Below, piece by piece: positions 6,542 through 12,951 of a DNA stretch of 13,334 nt. Numbering within the stretch: the stretch's first letter is position 1; each line of letters starts with the position of its first letter. The notes beneath the pieces are model-generated. The model ran no database searches. It saw only the letters and a list, made by a program, of their open reading frames with translations, and was not told where the DNA came from. Made by a program: the position numbers and the translations under genes. This DNA is from Natronomonas sp. (GTDB lineage: Archaea; Halobacteriota; Halobacteria; Halobacteriales; Haloarculaceae), in the NCBI GenBank assembly GCA_007135435.1, contig SLIW01000166.1, positions 1-13,334 of the forward strand, in the 5' to 3' direction.

Positions 6542-7120
6542 GTGACGCTCCGCGATCGGTGGGAGATGCCCGAGATCTATCGTCCCGCCGAGGACTCCCG
6601 CCTCCTCGCCGACGCGGCCGTCGAGCGGATCGACCCGGACGAGCGAGTCCTGGAGGTGGGCGTCGGCTCCGGGTACGTCGCGGCGCGGGTCGCCGCCGAG
6701 ACGGGCGCCGAGGTCGTCGGGTGTGACCTCAACCCGGCCGCGTGCCGCGCCGCCGCCGACGAGGGCGTGCCGACCGTCCGGGCGGACCTCCTCGACCCGT
6801 TCGTCGACGCGTGCGTCGACGTCGTCCTGTTCAATCCACCCTACCTGCCCACGCCGCCCGAGCTGGAGTGGGACGACCCCCTGGAGCACGCGCTGTCCGG
6901 CGGCGAGGACGGCCGTCGGCTGGTCCGACCGTTCCTCCGGGAGCTACCACGGGTGCTACGTCCGGACGGCCGGGCGTACCTCCACGTCTCGACGCTGACG
7001 GACCTCGAGGCGGTCGACCGGCTGGCCGCGGACGCAGGCCTCCGGACACGCGAGATCGCCTCCGAGTCGGTCCCCTTCGAGCGACTCGTCGTCCTGGAGA
7101 TTACTCTCAGGAATACCTGA
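6542..7120 (+). CDS. hemK2: HemK2/Mtq2-type protein glutamine methyltransferase (probably for aRF1)
   Basis: A 192-residue Class I SAM methyltransferase. Motifs seen are IYRPAEDSRLL (12-22), typical of the HemK2/Mtq2 branch; VLEVGVGSGYVAARV (36-50), the SAM loop; an acidic GCDLNP end of strand 2; and NPPY (98-101), the glutamine-binding catalytic motif. LSGGEDGRRLVRPFL also fits the family. In eukaryotes and archaea such enzymes, with the Trm112 partner, methylate the glutamine of the GGQ loop of class-I release factor. The substrate here is inferred from family, not proven. The GTG at 6542 lies 1 bp after the mscS stop, which favours translational coupling; an ATG at 6566 would give a protein 8 residues shorter and still begin before YRPAEDS. 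Confidence 0.88.
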   Translation: MTLRDRWEMPEIYRPAEDSRLLADAAVERIDPDERVLEVGVGSGYVAARVAAETGAEVVGCDLNPAACRAAADEGVPTVRADLLDPFVDACVDVVLFNPPYLPTPPELEWDDPLEHALSGGEDGRRLVRPFLRELPRVLRPDGRAYLHVSTLTDLEAVDRLAADAGLRTREIASESVPFERLVVLEITLRNT

Positions 7121-7125
7121 GTAGG

Positions 7126-7134
7126 AAATATTAT
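7126..7134 (+). promoter_or_regulatory. TATA box of the methionine synthase operon
   Basis: AAATATTAT lies about 30 bp before the ATG at 7161, immediately after the hemK2 stop (7118-7120). It is the clearest TATA box in the window and marks a new transcription unit despite a spacer of only 40 bp. Confidence 0.72.
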
Positions 7135-7160
7135 GGTCCGTCATCGCGTAGCCGCCCGCG

Positions 7161-8282
7161 ATGACCGAGACCGAGGTACTCGCCACGACCCCGGGGCTGT
7201 TCCCGCTCCCGGACTGGGCGAAGGAGGAGCTGTCGGACCTGAAGGGCCACCAGAAGGACGACCTGATCGCCGGTGACGAGACCGGCGCCGTCGTCGACGC
7301 CTACGAGCGGGCGCGACGGGAGGTGGTCGAGCGCCAGGAGGCGGCCGGCCTCGCCCGGATCGTCGAGGGCCAGCTCCGGTGGGACGACATGATCGCCCAC
7401 CCGCTGTGCGTCCACGACAGCGTGGAGACGCGGGGCATCGTCCGCTACTACGACAACAACAACTTCTACCGCGAGCCGGTCGTTCGCGGCGAGCTGACGT
7501 TCGACGGCGACGTCGCCGCGGAGCTCGACGCCGCGCCGGGGGCGACCCAGGCGGTCCTGCCGGGACCGTACTCGCTGTTCGACCTGGCCACCGACGAGTA
7601 CTACGGCGACGACGCCGAGTTCCTGGCCGCCGTCGCCGACTTCCTCGCCGGCGAGGTCGAGGCGCTCCCCGACGTCGAGACGCTGTTCCTCCTCGAACCG
7701 TCGCTGGTCGAGAACCCGCCCGGCGACGGGCTCGACGCCCGCGCGAGCGAGGCGATCGACCGCGTCGCCGCGGCGGCCCGCAACGGGTGCGGAGCCACCG
7801 CTGGTGACGGCTCCCAGGCCACCGCCGGTGACGGCTCCCAGGCCACCGCCGGTGACGGATCCCAGGCCACCGCTGGCGACGGGCCCGGGGACGGCGCCGG
7901 CGACAGCGAACGGCCGGACGTGGTCGTCCACACCTACTGGGGCGCCATCCCGGAGAAGCCGTACGCCCACCTGATGGACGCGGACGTGGACGCGATCGGC
8001 TTCGACTTCGTCGCCGACCACGAGCGGAACCTCTACAACATCCAGGAGTACGGCACCAAGTCCAGCATCGCCCTCGGGGTCGTCGACGGCCAGAACACGC
8101 TGGTCGAGACCCCTGCCGAGATCGCCGAACGGGTCGACTGGGTCCGCGAGAACGTCCCCGCCCAGTCCTTCGAGCGGATCTACGCCACCGTGAACACCGA
8201 GCTGTACTACCTACCGTATTCGAAGTTCGAGGCGAAGCTGGACGCCCTCGCCGGTGTCGCGACACAGGAGGTGGACGCGTGA
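7161..8282 (+). CDS. metE1: MetE-like methionine synthase component without zinc ligands
   Basis: A 373-residue protein related to cobalamin-independent methionine synthase, first of two MetE genes in tandem. The TIM-barrel pattern is recognisable: MTETEVLATTPGLFPLPDWAK at the start, RIVEGQLRWDDMIAHPL, LPGPYSLFDLA near the centre, VVVHTYWGAIP (254-264), then IGFDFVADHERNLYN. Where the catalytic MetE barrel has HxC, this has H257-T-Y259, and no C-terminal cysteine follows, so it should not bind the catalytic zinc. By analogy with bacterial MetE, whose N-terminal barrel is a degenerate copy of the catalytic one, it probably supports binding of the methyl donor or the partner; this is inference. 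Residues 212-243 are a low-complexity insert of four 8-residue repeats. The stop overlaps the next gene's GTG by 4 bases (GTGA). Confidence 0.85.
   Translation: MTETEVLATTPGLFPLPDWAKEELSDLKGHQKDDLIAGDETGAVVDAYERARREVVERQEAAGLARIVEGQLRWDDMIAHPLCVHDSVETRGIVRYYDNNNFYREPVVRGELTFDGDVAAELDAAPGATQAVLPGPYSLFDLATDEYYGDDAEFLAAVADFLAGEVEALPDVETLFLLEPSLVENPPGDGLDARASEAIDRVAAAARNGCGATAGDGSQATAGDGSQATAGDGSQATAGDGPGDGAGDSERPDVVVHTYWGAIPEKPYAHLMDADVDAIGFDFVADHERNLYNIQEYGTKSSIALGVVDGQNTLVETPAEIAERVDWVRENVPAQSFERIYATVNTELYYLPYSKFEAKLDALAGVATQEVDA
7794..7889 (+). repeat. 24-bp in-frame tandem repeat inside metE1, four copies
   Basis: Units at 7794, 7818, 7842 and 7866 each begin GCCACCG and encode ATAGDGSQ (the last ATAGDGPG). 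Units 1-3 differ by one to three bases. The insert separates IDRVAAAARNG from ERPDVVVHTYWG, so it is a loop of the barrel. Frame is preserved whatever the copy number. Confidence 0.92.
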
Positions 8283-9340
8283 CGGCGAACCTCGTGGACA
8301 CGCGCGAGCAGTTCCGCCCGCCGGAGCACCCCACCGAGCACTTCCTGCTCACCACGGTCGTCGGGTCGTACCCGAAGCCGAAGTGGCTGAACCGCGCGCG
8401 GGAGCTCGCCGACGACCCCGCCCACGACTTCTCCGACGACCACCTCCGGGAGGCCCTCGACGACGCCGCCCGGCTCATCACCGACGAGCACGAGCGCGCG
8501 GGCCTCGACGTCGTCGTCGACGGGGAGATGCGGCGCAACGAGATGGTCGAGTACTTCGCCCACCGGATCGACGGCTACGAGTTCAACGGCCCGGTGAAGG
8601 TGTGGGGCCACAACTACTTCGACAAGCCCTCCGTCGTCGACGCGGTCCGCTACGACGAGCCCTGGCTGGTCGACGAGTTCGAGTTCACGACCGGCGTGAC
8701 GACGCGGCCGGTGAAGGTCCCCATCACGGGGCCGTACACCCTGGCGTCCTGGTCGTTCAACGAGCACTACGAGAGCGTCGAGGCGCTGGCGTACGACCTC
8801 GCGGACCTCGTCAACGAGGAGGTCGACCGGCTCGTGGACGCGGGCTGTCGGTACGTCCAGATCGACGAGCCGGCCCTCGCGACGACGCCCGACGACCACG
8901 CCATCGTCGGCGAGTGCCTCGAGCACATCGCCGACGGCGTCCCGGAGAACGTCCGCCTCGGGCTGCACGTCTGCTACGGCGATTACTCGCGGATCTACCC
9001 CGAGATCCTGGACATGCCGGTCCACGAGTTCGACCTCGAGCTCGCCAACGGCGACTACGAGCAGCTCGACGTCTTCACCGACCCCGAGTTCACGAAGGAC
9101 CTCGCGCTGGGCGTCGTCGACGTCCACACCTCCAACGTCGAGTCCGTGGCGGAGGTGAAGGAGAACATCCGGCGCGGCTTCGAGGTCGTCCCGCCGGAAC
9201 GGCTCACCGTCTCGCCGGACTGCGGCCTCAAGCTCCTCCCCCGGCAGGTGGCCTTCCAGAAGATGGCCAACATGGTCCAGGCGGCACGCGAGGTCGAAGC
9301 CGAGCTCGACGCGGGCGAGATCCCCGTCGAGACCGCCTGA
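8279..9340 (+). CDS. metE2: Cobalamin-independent methionine synthase, catalytic component
   Basis: A 353-residue protein corresponding to the C-terminal catalytic barrel of MetE, which transfers a methyl group to homocysteine to make methionine. Visible features are TTVVGSYPKPKWLNRAR (25-41), typical of archaeal MetE; VVVDGEMRRNEMV (78-90); KVPITGPYTL (146-155); QIDEPAL (194-200); LHVCYGD (229-235) with zinc ligands H230 and C232; a probable zinc-ligand glutamate in FDLELAN (E254); and SPDCGLK (312-318) with ligand C315. The archaeal methyl donor is uncertain (simple methylated folate or pterin, or a corrinoid protein). It starts with GTG overlapping the metE1 stop by 4 bases, a sign of translational coupling and probably of a heteromeric enzyme. 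The length is usual for archaeal core-MetE. Confidence 0.93.
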   Translation: MTANLVDTREQFRPPEHPTEHFLLTTVVGSYPKPKWLNRARELADDPAHDFSDDHLREALDDAARLITDEHERAGLDVVVDGEMRRNEMVEYFAHRIDGYEFNGPVKVWGHNYFDKPSVVDAVRYDEPWLVDEFEFTTGVTTRPVKVPITGPYTLASWSFNEHYESVEALAYDLADLVNEEVDRLVDAGCRYVQIDEPALATTPDDHAIVGECLEHIADGVPENVRLGLHVCYGDYSRIYPEILDMPVHEFDLELANGDYEQLDVFTDPEFTKDLALGVVDVHTSNVESVAEVKENIRRGFEVVPPERLTVSPDCGLKLLPRQVAFQKMANMVQAAREVEAELDAGEIPVETA

Positions 9341-9390
9341 ACCTGTACCCGGTCTGTTTCCTGTACCATCGCAGACCTCCAACCCGTCAT

Positions 9391-9467
9391 GGCCAATTCC
9401 GGCCATCACGGCCAATTCCGGCCGTCACGACCAATCCCAGCTGTCACGGCCAATCCCAAATCATCAC
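9391..9467 (+). repeat. 19-bp tandem repeat in a convergent spacer, about four units
   Basis: Units at 9391, 9410, 9429 and 9448 (the last 20 bp) follow the pattern GGCCAATTCCGGCCATCAC and diverge progressively to the right. The array lies between the stops of metE2 (9340) and the minus-strand gene ending at 9567. That spacer (226 bp) holds nothing else I recognise. Confidence 0.86.
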
Positions 9468-9566
9468 CGCTCGTCGAGATTCGACCAGTTTCACCACAGG
9501 CCTGCTGCAGAATGGATATCCCGTCCCGTAACCCCCGCCGTGGGTCGGACAGGATCCTCCCGTCGG

Positions 9567-10667
9567 TCACTCCTCATCCGAGCGATCAGCATCGCCCGAT
9601 TGGTCACCCTGGTCCGGTCGGTCACCCTGGTCCGACCGGTCACCCTGGTCCGACCGGTCACCCTGGTCCGACCGGTCACCTTCATCAGGACGATCTGACG
9701 GTCCCGACCGCTCGCCGCGCTCGTCCAGCTCACGCTTGATCGACTCGAGCTCCTCGTCGACGTCGATGTCTATCCCGTCGGTGTCGCCACCTCGGTCGCC
9801 CCCTCCGTCAGCACCCTCGCCGTCGTCGTTGCCGTCGTCGATGTCGACGGTGACCGAATCGTCCGCGTCGACCGTCCCATCGTCCAGTGGATCCCCGTAG
9901 CGGTCACGGCCGTCCGCGCTCGTGGCGGCGGCCAGCCGGTCGTCGACCTCCTCCCGGAGGGCACGGGCCTCCTCCAGCACCCTCCGGAGCTCCGGATCCT
10001 GCGGGGAGCCCTCCGCGACTGCGGTCTGGAGCTCCTCGAGGGCTCCCTCGAGCGTCTCGAGTGACCGGCGACTGACCGCGGCGAGGCGGTCGGCGTGTGC
10101 CCGCGCGTCGACCTCCCCGGACAATCCAAGTCCCTGCCGGCCACGGCGGCCACTGACCCTCCCGTCGTCCCGCCCGACGGCGTCCAGGGGACGTCCGTCC
10201 GCGAGCCGTATCGCGGCCGACAGCAGCTCTAGCGCGCGGATGCTCGTCTCGAGGAGCGCGATCACCGTCGGGATCGTGTGCTGTTCGGTGAACCGGAGGA
10301 GCTCCCGCGGCGAGGGTGGTCGTGGGAGGCCCAGCGGACCGCTCGGAGGCTCACGGAGCTCCCGCCTGACCTCCTGCAGCGATCCCACGAGCTCGTCGAT
10401 GGCGTCGGCGAGTTCGCCATCTCGGTCTCGCTGGGGGCCCTCCGCCGATCGTCGGTCGGAACCCCTGCCACGGCCCTGGTCACCTCCGTGGTCTGTCTCT
10501 GGCGTGGAATCCCAGCGGGAGTCTGGACCGCCATCACTGTCAGCGTCCGGGTCGGCCTCCCGGTCGTCTACCCCATCGCGGTCGTCCCCTTCGCGGTCGT
10601 CTACCCCATCGCGGTCGTCCCCGTCGAGATCCTCCTCGTCACTGTTGTCCCCGTCGCGTTCTTCCAT
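9567..10667 (-). CDS. Haloarchaeal conserved hypothetical protein with repeat-rich acidic tails
   Basis: A 366-residue protein. Residues 1-85 are extremely acidic and repetitive (GDDRDGVDDRE twice, then D/G/R-rich). Residues 85-160 form the ordered part: ADAIDELVGSLQEVRRELRE, PPSPRELLRFTEQHTIPT, then VIALLETSIRALELLSAAIR, which looks helical and amphipathic. Residues 185-250 are another helical stretch with heptad-like leucines (SLETLEGALEELQTAV). Residues 250-366 are disordered and end with a hexapeptide repeat DQGDRS. I recognise the middle as a domain shared by haloarchaeal proteins of unknown function (possibly DUF7547; name from memory). No catalytic motif, signal peptide or clear transmembrane segment is seen. 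A helical scaffold or membrane-peripheral adaptor would fit but is speculation. It is divergent from the gene at 10790 and convergent with metE2. Confidence 0.8.
   Translation of the reverse strand: MEERDGDNSDEEDLDGDDRDGVDDREGDDRDGVDDREADPDADSDGGPDSRWDSTPETDHGGDQGRGRGSDRRSAEGPQRDRDGELADAIDELVGSLQEVRRELREPPSGPLGLPRPPSPRELLRFTEQHTIPTVIALLETSIRALELLSAAIRLADGRPLDAVGRDDGRVSGRRGRQGLGLSGEVDARAHADRLAAVSRRSLETLEGALEELQTAVAEGSPQDPELRRVLEEARALREEVDDRLAAATSADGRDRYGDPLDDGTVDADDSVTVDIDDGNDDGEGADGGGDRGGDTDGIDIDVDEELESIKRELDERGERSGPSDRPDEGDRSDQGDRSDQGDRSDQGDRPDQGDQSGDADRSDEE
9602..9679 (-). repeat. 18-bp in-frame tandem repeat encoding (DQGDRS)n
   Basis: Full 18-bp units start at 9602, 9620, 9638 and 9656 on the plus strand, each beginning GGTCACCCTGGTCC, with a partial unit after 9674. 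On the coding minus strand they give a hexapeptide DQGDRS/DQGDRP near the C-terminus. Confidence 0.9.
10561..10626 (-). repeat. 33-bp in-frame tandem repeat in the same gene's N-terminus, two copies
   Basis: Copies at 10561-10593 and 10594-10626 differ by one base and encode GDDRDGVDDRE twice in the acidic N-terminal tail. It is unrelated in sequence to the 18-bp array at the other end of the gene. Confidence 0.88.
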
Positions 10668-10751
10668 GGCCCTAGTCGGGGTGCCGTGGCCAAAACGTTA
10701 CGGCACGACCGGGTGAGGCTGACGCTGACAACTTCCGATGCGCACCGAACG

Positions 10752-10757
10752 TTTATG
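10752..10757 (+). promoter_or_regulatory. TATA box of the RecA-fold protein gene
   Basis: TTTATG in AACGTTTATGCAG, about 35 bp before the ATG at 10790, allowing a very short leader. A run of T (10770-10774) lies between them. Confidence 0.58.
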
Positions 10758-10789
10758 CAGGGGCACCCCTTTTTCTCAGTAAGAACGAA

Positions 10790-11395
10790 ATGAAATTCGA
10801 CGACGAGCCGCCGGACGATGCAGCGGTCATCCAGGGACTGGCGGCCCTGAAACGGGACGGGGGCACCGTGCTCGTCGTGGGCGCGATCAGCACCGCACAC
10901 GGGCACGTCTGCCGGCGGCTCCTGGGGGAGGACGCCGAGGAGGTGCTCGTCAGGACCGACGGCACCGTCCGGACGGACGAGGGGGACACCGAACCGGCGG
11001 TCGTCATCGAACGGCCCGTGGCGACAAGGAGCGCGGCCGCGGCCACCTCGACCGGCCCGACGGACCTCGGATCCCTGGCGGAGGAGCTCCGCGAGGCGAT
11101 GGAGGAGCTGGCGGCCGACGGTGCGGACATCCGGGTGTGCCTGGACTCGTTGCGGCCGTTCGTCGACACGACCGACGTCCCCTCGCTGGTCTCGGTGCTC
11201 GAGTCGATCCGGGAGGTCGCCACCGAGACGGACGCCGTCGTCCACTTCCACCTCCCGGCGATGCCGGGGGCCGTCCCCTCGGCCGTGTTCGAGACCGTCG
11301 ACGCCGTCGTCGAGGTCATCCAGCGCGGCGAGCAGACCTACCAGCAGTGGTACCTCGGCGAGGACGGCCCCACCACCGACTGGATCTCCGTCTAG
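10790..11395 (+). CDS. Haloarchaeal RecA/KaiC-fold protein lacking a Walker A motif
   Basis: A 201-residue protein. TVLVVGAISTAHGHVCRRLLG (residues 26-46) sits where a RecA-type P-loop would be, but has no GK(S/T), so ATP binding is unlikely. IRVCLDSLRPFVD (114-126) resembles the Walker B strand and following helix of KaiC-like ATPases, with D119 in the acidic position. VPSLVSVLESIREVATETDAV, then VVHFHLPAMP and VFETVDAVVEVI, match the alternating strand/helix order of that fold. I recognise it as a haloarchaeal family of such degenerate proteins (DUF7504/HTR-like, from memory). Function is unknown; a sensor or adaptor that kept the fold but lost catalysis is my inference. It has its own promoter and is followed by a microprotein gene with a separate TATA-like box. 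Confidence 0.78.
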   Translation: MKFDDEPPDDAAVIQGLAALKRDGGTVLVVGAISTAHGHVCRRLLGEDAEEVLVRTDGTVRTDEGDTEPAVVIERPVATRSAAAATSTGPTDLGSLAEELREAMEELAADGADIRVCLDSLRPFVDTTDVPSLVSVLESIREVATETDAVVHFHLPAMPGAVPSAVFETVDAVVEVIQRGEQTYQQWYLGEDGPTTDWISV

Positions 11396-11482
11396 AGACT
11401 CGACCGGCTGGCGGCGACTTTCACGAACGGTCGACGTCACTCTCGCGACCGATCTGGTCCCGGGTTTAGGCGGACCAAAACA

Positions 11483-11488
11483 TTTTAG
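11483..11488 (+). promoter_or_regulatory. TATA-like element of the 46-residue microprotein gene
   Basis: TTTTAG in ACATTTTAGCGGAC, centred about 28 bp before the ATG at 11514. It supports the reality of the short gene downstream. Confidence 0.6.
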
Positions 11489-11513
11489 CGGACCCGGCCC
11501 CGAGGGACGGTTG

Positions 11514-11654
11514 ATGGAAGTGACGCCCGAGGAGCACGAACCGACGGTCGGCCTCCGAGCGCACGCCACGTCGCCGGAGCGGACCGTCTTCACCGAACCC
11601 GACAACCGCGACGGGTGGATCGCGACGGACGTCACGGTCACCGTCGAGCGATAG
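11514..11654 (+). CDS. 46-residue haloarchaeal microprotein
   Basis: A small acidic protein, MEVTPEEHEPTVGLRAHAT at the start and PDNRDGWIATDVTVTVER at the end. The C-terminal pattern N-x-D-x-W-I-x-(S/T)-D followed by a beta-like VTVTV is, as I recall, common to a family of very short haloarchaeal proteins (possibly DUF7331). Support for it being real is a well-placed TATA-like element at 11483, an ATG immediately preceded by GC-rich non-coding sequence, haloarchaeal-type codon use, and an acidic composition like its neighbours. The upstream part of the same frame overlaps the preceding gene in a different frame and is a shadow, so the start at 11514 is the natural one. No function can be proposed. 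Confidence 0.68.
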   Translation: MEVTPEEHEPTVGLRAHATSPERTVFTEPDNRDGWIATDVTVTVER

Positions 11655-12032
11655 CACGGTCGGTCGGCCGGAGGACCACCGTCTGCGACGAGGCCTTCTG
11701 CGACTGATTCCTCGGCAGCCTGCGGTTACGCACCTCGTGTCTCCGCACCCTGGTCGCCAGCGCGTCTCGGCGAACTGCGCCGCAGTTCAACGAAACACCT
11801 CGACGTCGATACGACGCTTACGGATGCGACGATGGGTAGGGGACGCTCCGAGGTCTAGGAGTGAATCGAGGCTGGGGGAGCATCGAAACCATATCCCCGG
11901 ATAGCGGATTCGGGGTGATGGGTCGAGGGCCGCTCCGCACACGGAGCGCCCGGAAGGCGTTCGGCGTGACCGCTCTCGAGTGGTGGTCCGATCGAAAAAT
12001 TGCGATCGCGCGTCCCGGAGGCGATACCGGCC
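11655..12032. other. 378-bp convergent spacer with palindromes and hairpins but no gene
   Basis: It lies between the 3' ends of the microprotein gene and dpsA. I see no supported ORF and no tRNA. It holds a perfect 17-bp odd palindrome GAACTGCGCCGCAGTTC (11771-11787), a hairpin CCCCG/CGGGG (11895-11915), and a perfect 7-bp hairpin CGCTCCG-CACA-CGGAGCG (11931-11948). A small RNA is possible but has no independent support. Confidence 0.7.
11989..12008 (-). terminator. Probable transcription terminator of dpsA
   Basis: On the minus strand, about 25 bases after the dpsA stop, the sequence reads CGATCG, CAATTTTT, CGATCG: an inverted repeat whose loop holds a run of five T. Archaeal termination depends mainly on T-tracts, so the T5 run in GC-rich DNA is the key sign. 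Confidence 0.5.
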
Positions 12033-12581
12033 CTACTTCGTCGCCGACTCGAGCACGAGGGTGTCGTCCTCGAGGTAGTGCTCAAGGTGGTGGGCGTGCT
12101 CCTCGATGGTCACGAGCTGCTCGCGGAGGATCTCCTCGGTCGTGTAGTCGCCCAGGTCGCTCGCGAGCTCGATGTGGTCGCGGAGCGTCTCGATCAGCGT
12201 GGACATCGCCTCGACGTCGTTGCGCAGCGACGTGCGGATATCGTAGACGTCCTCGCCCTCGAACTCGACGGGCGAGCGCTCCTCTAGGTTGGAGGGGCCG
12301 GCCACCGGGATGCCGCCGATCGCCTGTGCCCGCTCGGCGATGACGTCGGCGCCCTGCTCGAGGTCGTAGGCGACGTCGCCGAGGTACTCGTGGAGCTGGA
12401 GGAACTCGGCACCCTCGACGTTCCAGTGGTGCTTCTTGACCTGGTGGTAGGTGACGTACGTCGCCGCGAGGTCGGTGTTCAGCGCGTCGACGAGCTGTTC
12501 GGCACGGTCGCCATCGATGCGGAGGGCCTCGCTCTCCTCGATACTCCCGAACTGTCGGCGGACGGTCTTCTGGGTGCTCAT
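12033..12581 (-). CDS. dpsA: DNA-protection/iron-storage ferritin DpsA
   Basis: A 182-residue Dps-type mini-ferritin. The dodecamer oxidises Fe(II) with hydrogen peroxide and stores Fe(III), protecting the cell from Fenton chemistry. HHWNVEG (51-57) is the Dps signature. The intersubunit ferroxidase ligands fit by position: H52, H64, D79 and E83, with spacings 12, 15 and 4 as in E. coli Dps. The four-helix pattern continues through RTSLRNDVEAMSTLIETLRD and ends with EEHAHHLEHYLEDD, rich in H and E. Length is as in Halobacterium DpsA. The ATG at 12579-12581 has CTTAAGG 27-33 bases upstream on the minus strand. It is a single-gene unit, divergent from rpl7ae across a repeat-rich 633-bp spacer; an AT-rich palindrome upstream may carry its regulation. 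Confidence 0.96.
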   Translation of the reverse strand: MSTQKTVRRQFGSIEESEALRIDGDRAEQLVDALNTDLAATYVTYHQVKKHHWNVEGAEFLQLHEYLGDVAYDLEQGADVIAERAQAIGGIPVAGPSNLEERSPVEFEGEDVYDIRTSLRNDVEAMSTLIETLRDHIELASDLGDYTTEEILREQLVTIEEHAHHLEHYLEDDTLVLESATK

Positions 12582-12607
12582 ACAGTGTGGAAGTACGGCC
12601 GCATCAT

Positions 12608-12614
12608 CCTTAAG
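12608..12614 (-). promoter_or_regulatory. TATA box of dpsA
   Basis: On the minus strand CTTAAGG lies about 30 bases before the dpsA ATG, at the spacing of a leaderless or short-leader transcript. Confidence 0.62.
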
Positions 12615-12648
12615 TCTTCTCGCCAGGAAAAGGAGTTTTTCTGTAAAC

Positions 12649-12663
12649 GAAAATTATATTTTC
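12649..12663. promoter_or_regulatory. AT-rich palindrome upstream of dpsA, candidate regulator site
   Basis: GAAAAT-TAT-ATTTTC is a perfect inverted repeat with 6-bp arms inside a 40-bp AT-rich island, about 35-55 bp upstream of the dpsA TATA box. Iron- or redox-responsive control of dpsA is known in haloarchaea; assigning this site to such a regulator is inference. Confidence 0.4.
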
Positions 12664-12718
12664 TTTTCACGCATCGAGCTGAAGACCTGACGGGCGTCGC
12701 GTGTTCGCATTTCGACGG

Positions 12719-12820
12719 GGACGGTCCACATGGCATGGTCCACATGGCACGGTCCACGGCACGGTCCGCATGGCACGGTCCACATGGCACGGTCCACGGC
12801 ACGGTCCGCATGGCACGGTC
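12719..12820 (+). repeat. Exact 40-bp tandem duplication with a partial third copy
   Basis: Bases 12741-12780 and 12781-12820 are identical. Each unit is built of three related pieces of 14, 12 and 14 bp: CACATGGCACGGTC, CACGGCACGGTC and CGCATGGCACGGTC. A diverged partial copy precedes them from 12719. The perfect identity suggests a recent duplication. Confidence 0.95.
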
Positions 12821-12867
12821 AACACAGGACGACCATCATTTGAGGGGCAGATACCGACCTTGCGCAA

Positions 12868-12951
12868 CCACAGATCGGGACGGTGGGACCACACATCGTC
12901 ACGATGGGTCACAGGTCGCCACGGTGAGACCAGCAGATCGGCACGGTGGGT
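12868..12951 (+). repeat. Degenerate ~21-bp tandem repeat, four units
   Basis: Units begin at 12868, 12889, 12910 and 12930 and share the pattern CCACAgATCGgCACGGTGGG with several substitutions and one-base length changes. It is older or less constrained than the exact 40-bp array just upstream. Confidence 0.72.

Noticed and set aside
7141..8538. 465-residue arginine/serine-rich minus-strand frame opposite metE1
   Set aside because: Very basic, unlike any haloarchaeal protein in the window; antisense of the coding strand.
8254..9531. 425-residue plus-strand frame overlapping metE2
   Set aside because: Arginine-rich shadow in another frame of metE2, which carries all zinc ligands.
12719..12951. 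CRISPR array
   Set aside because: The repeats are directly adjacent without unique spacers of regular length, and no cas genes are nearby.
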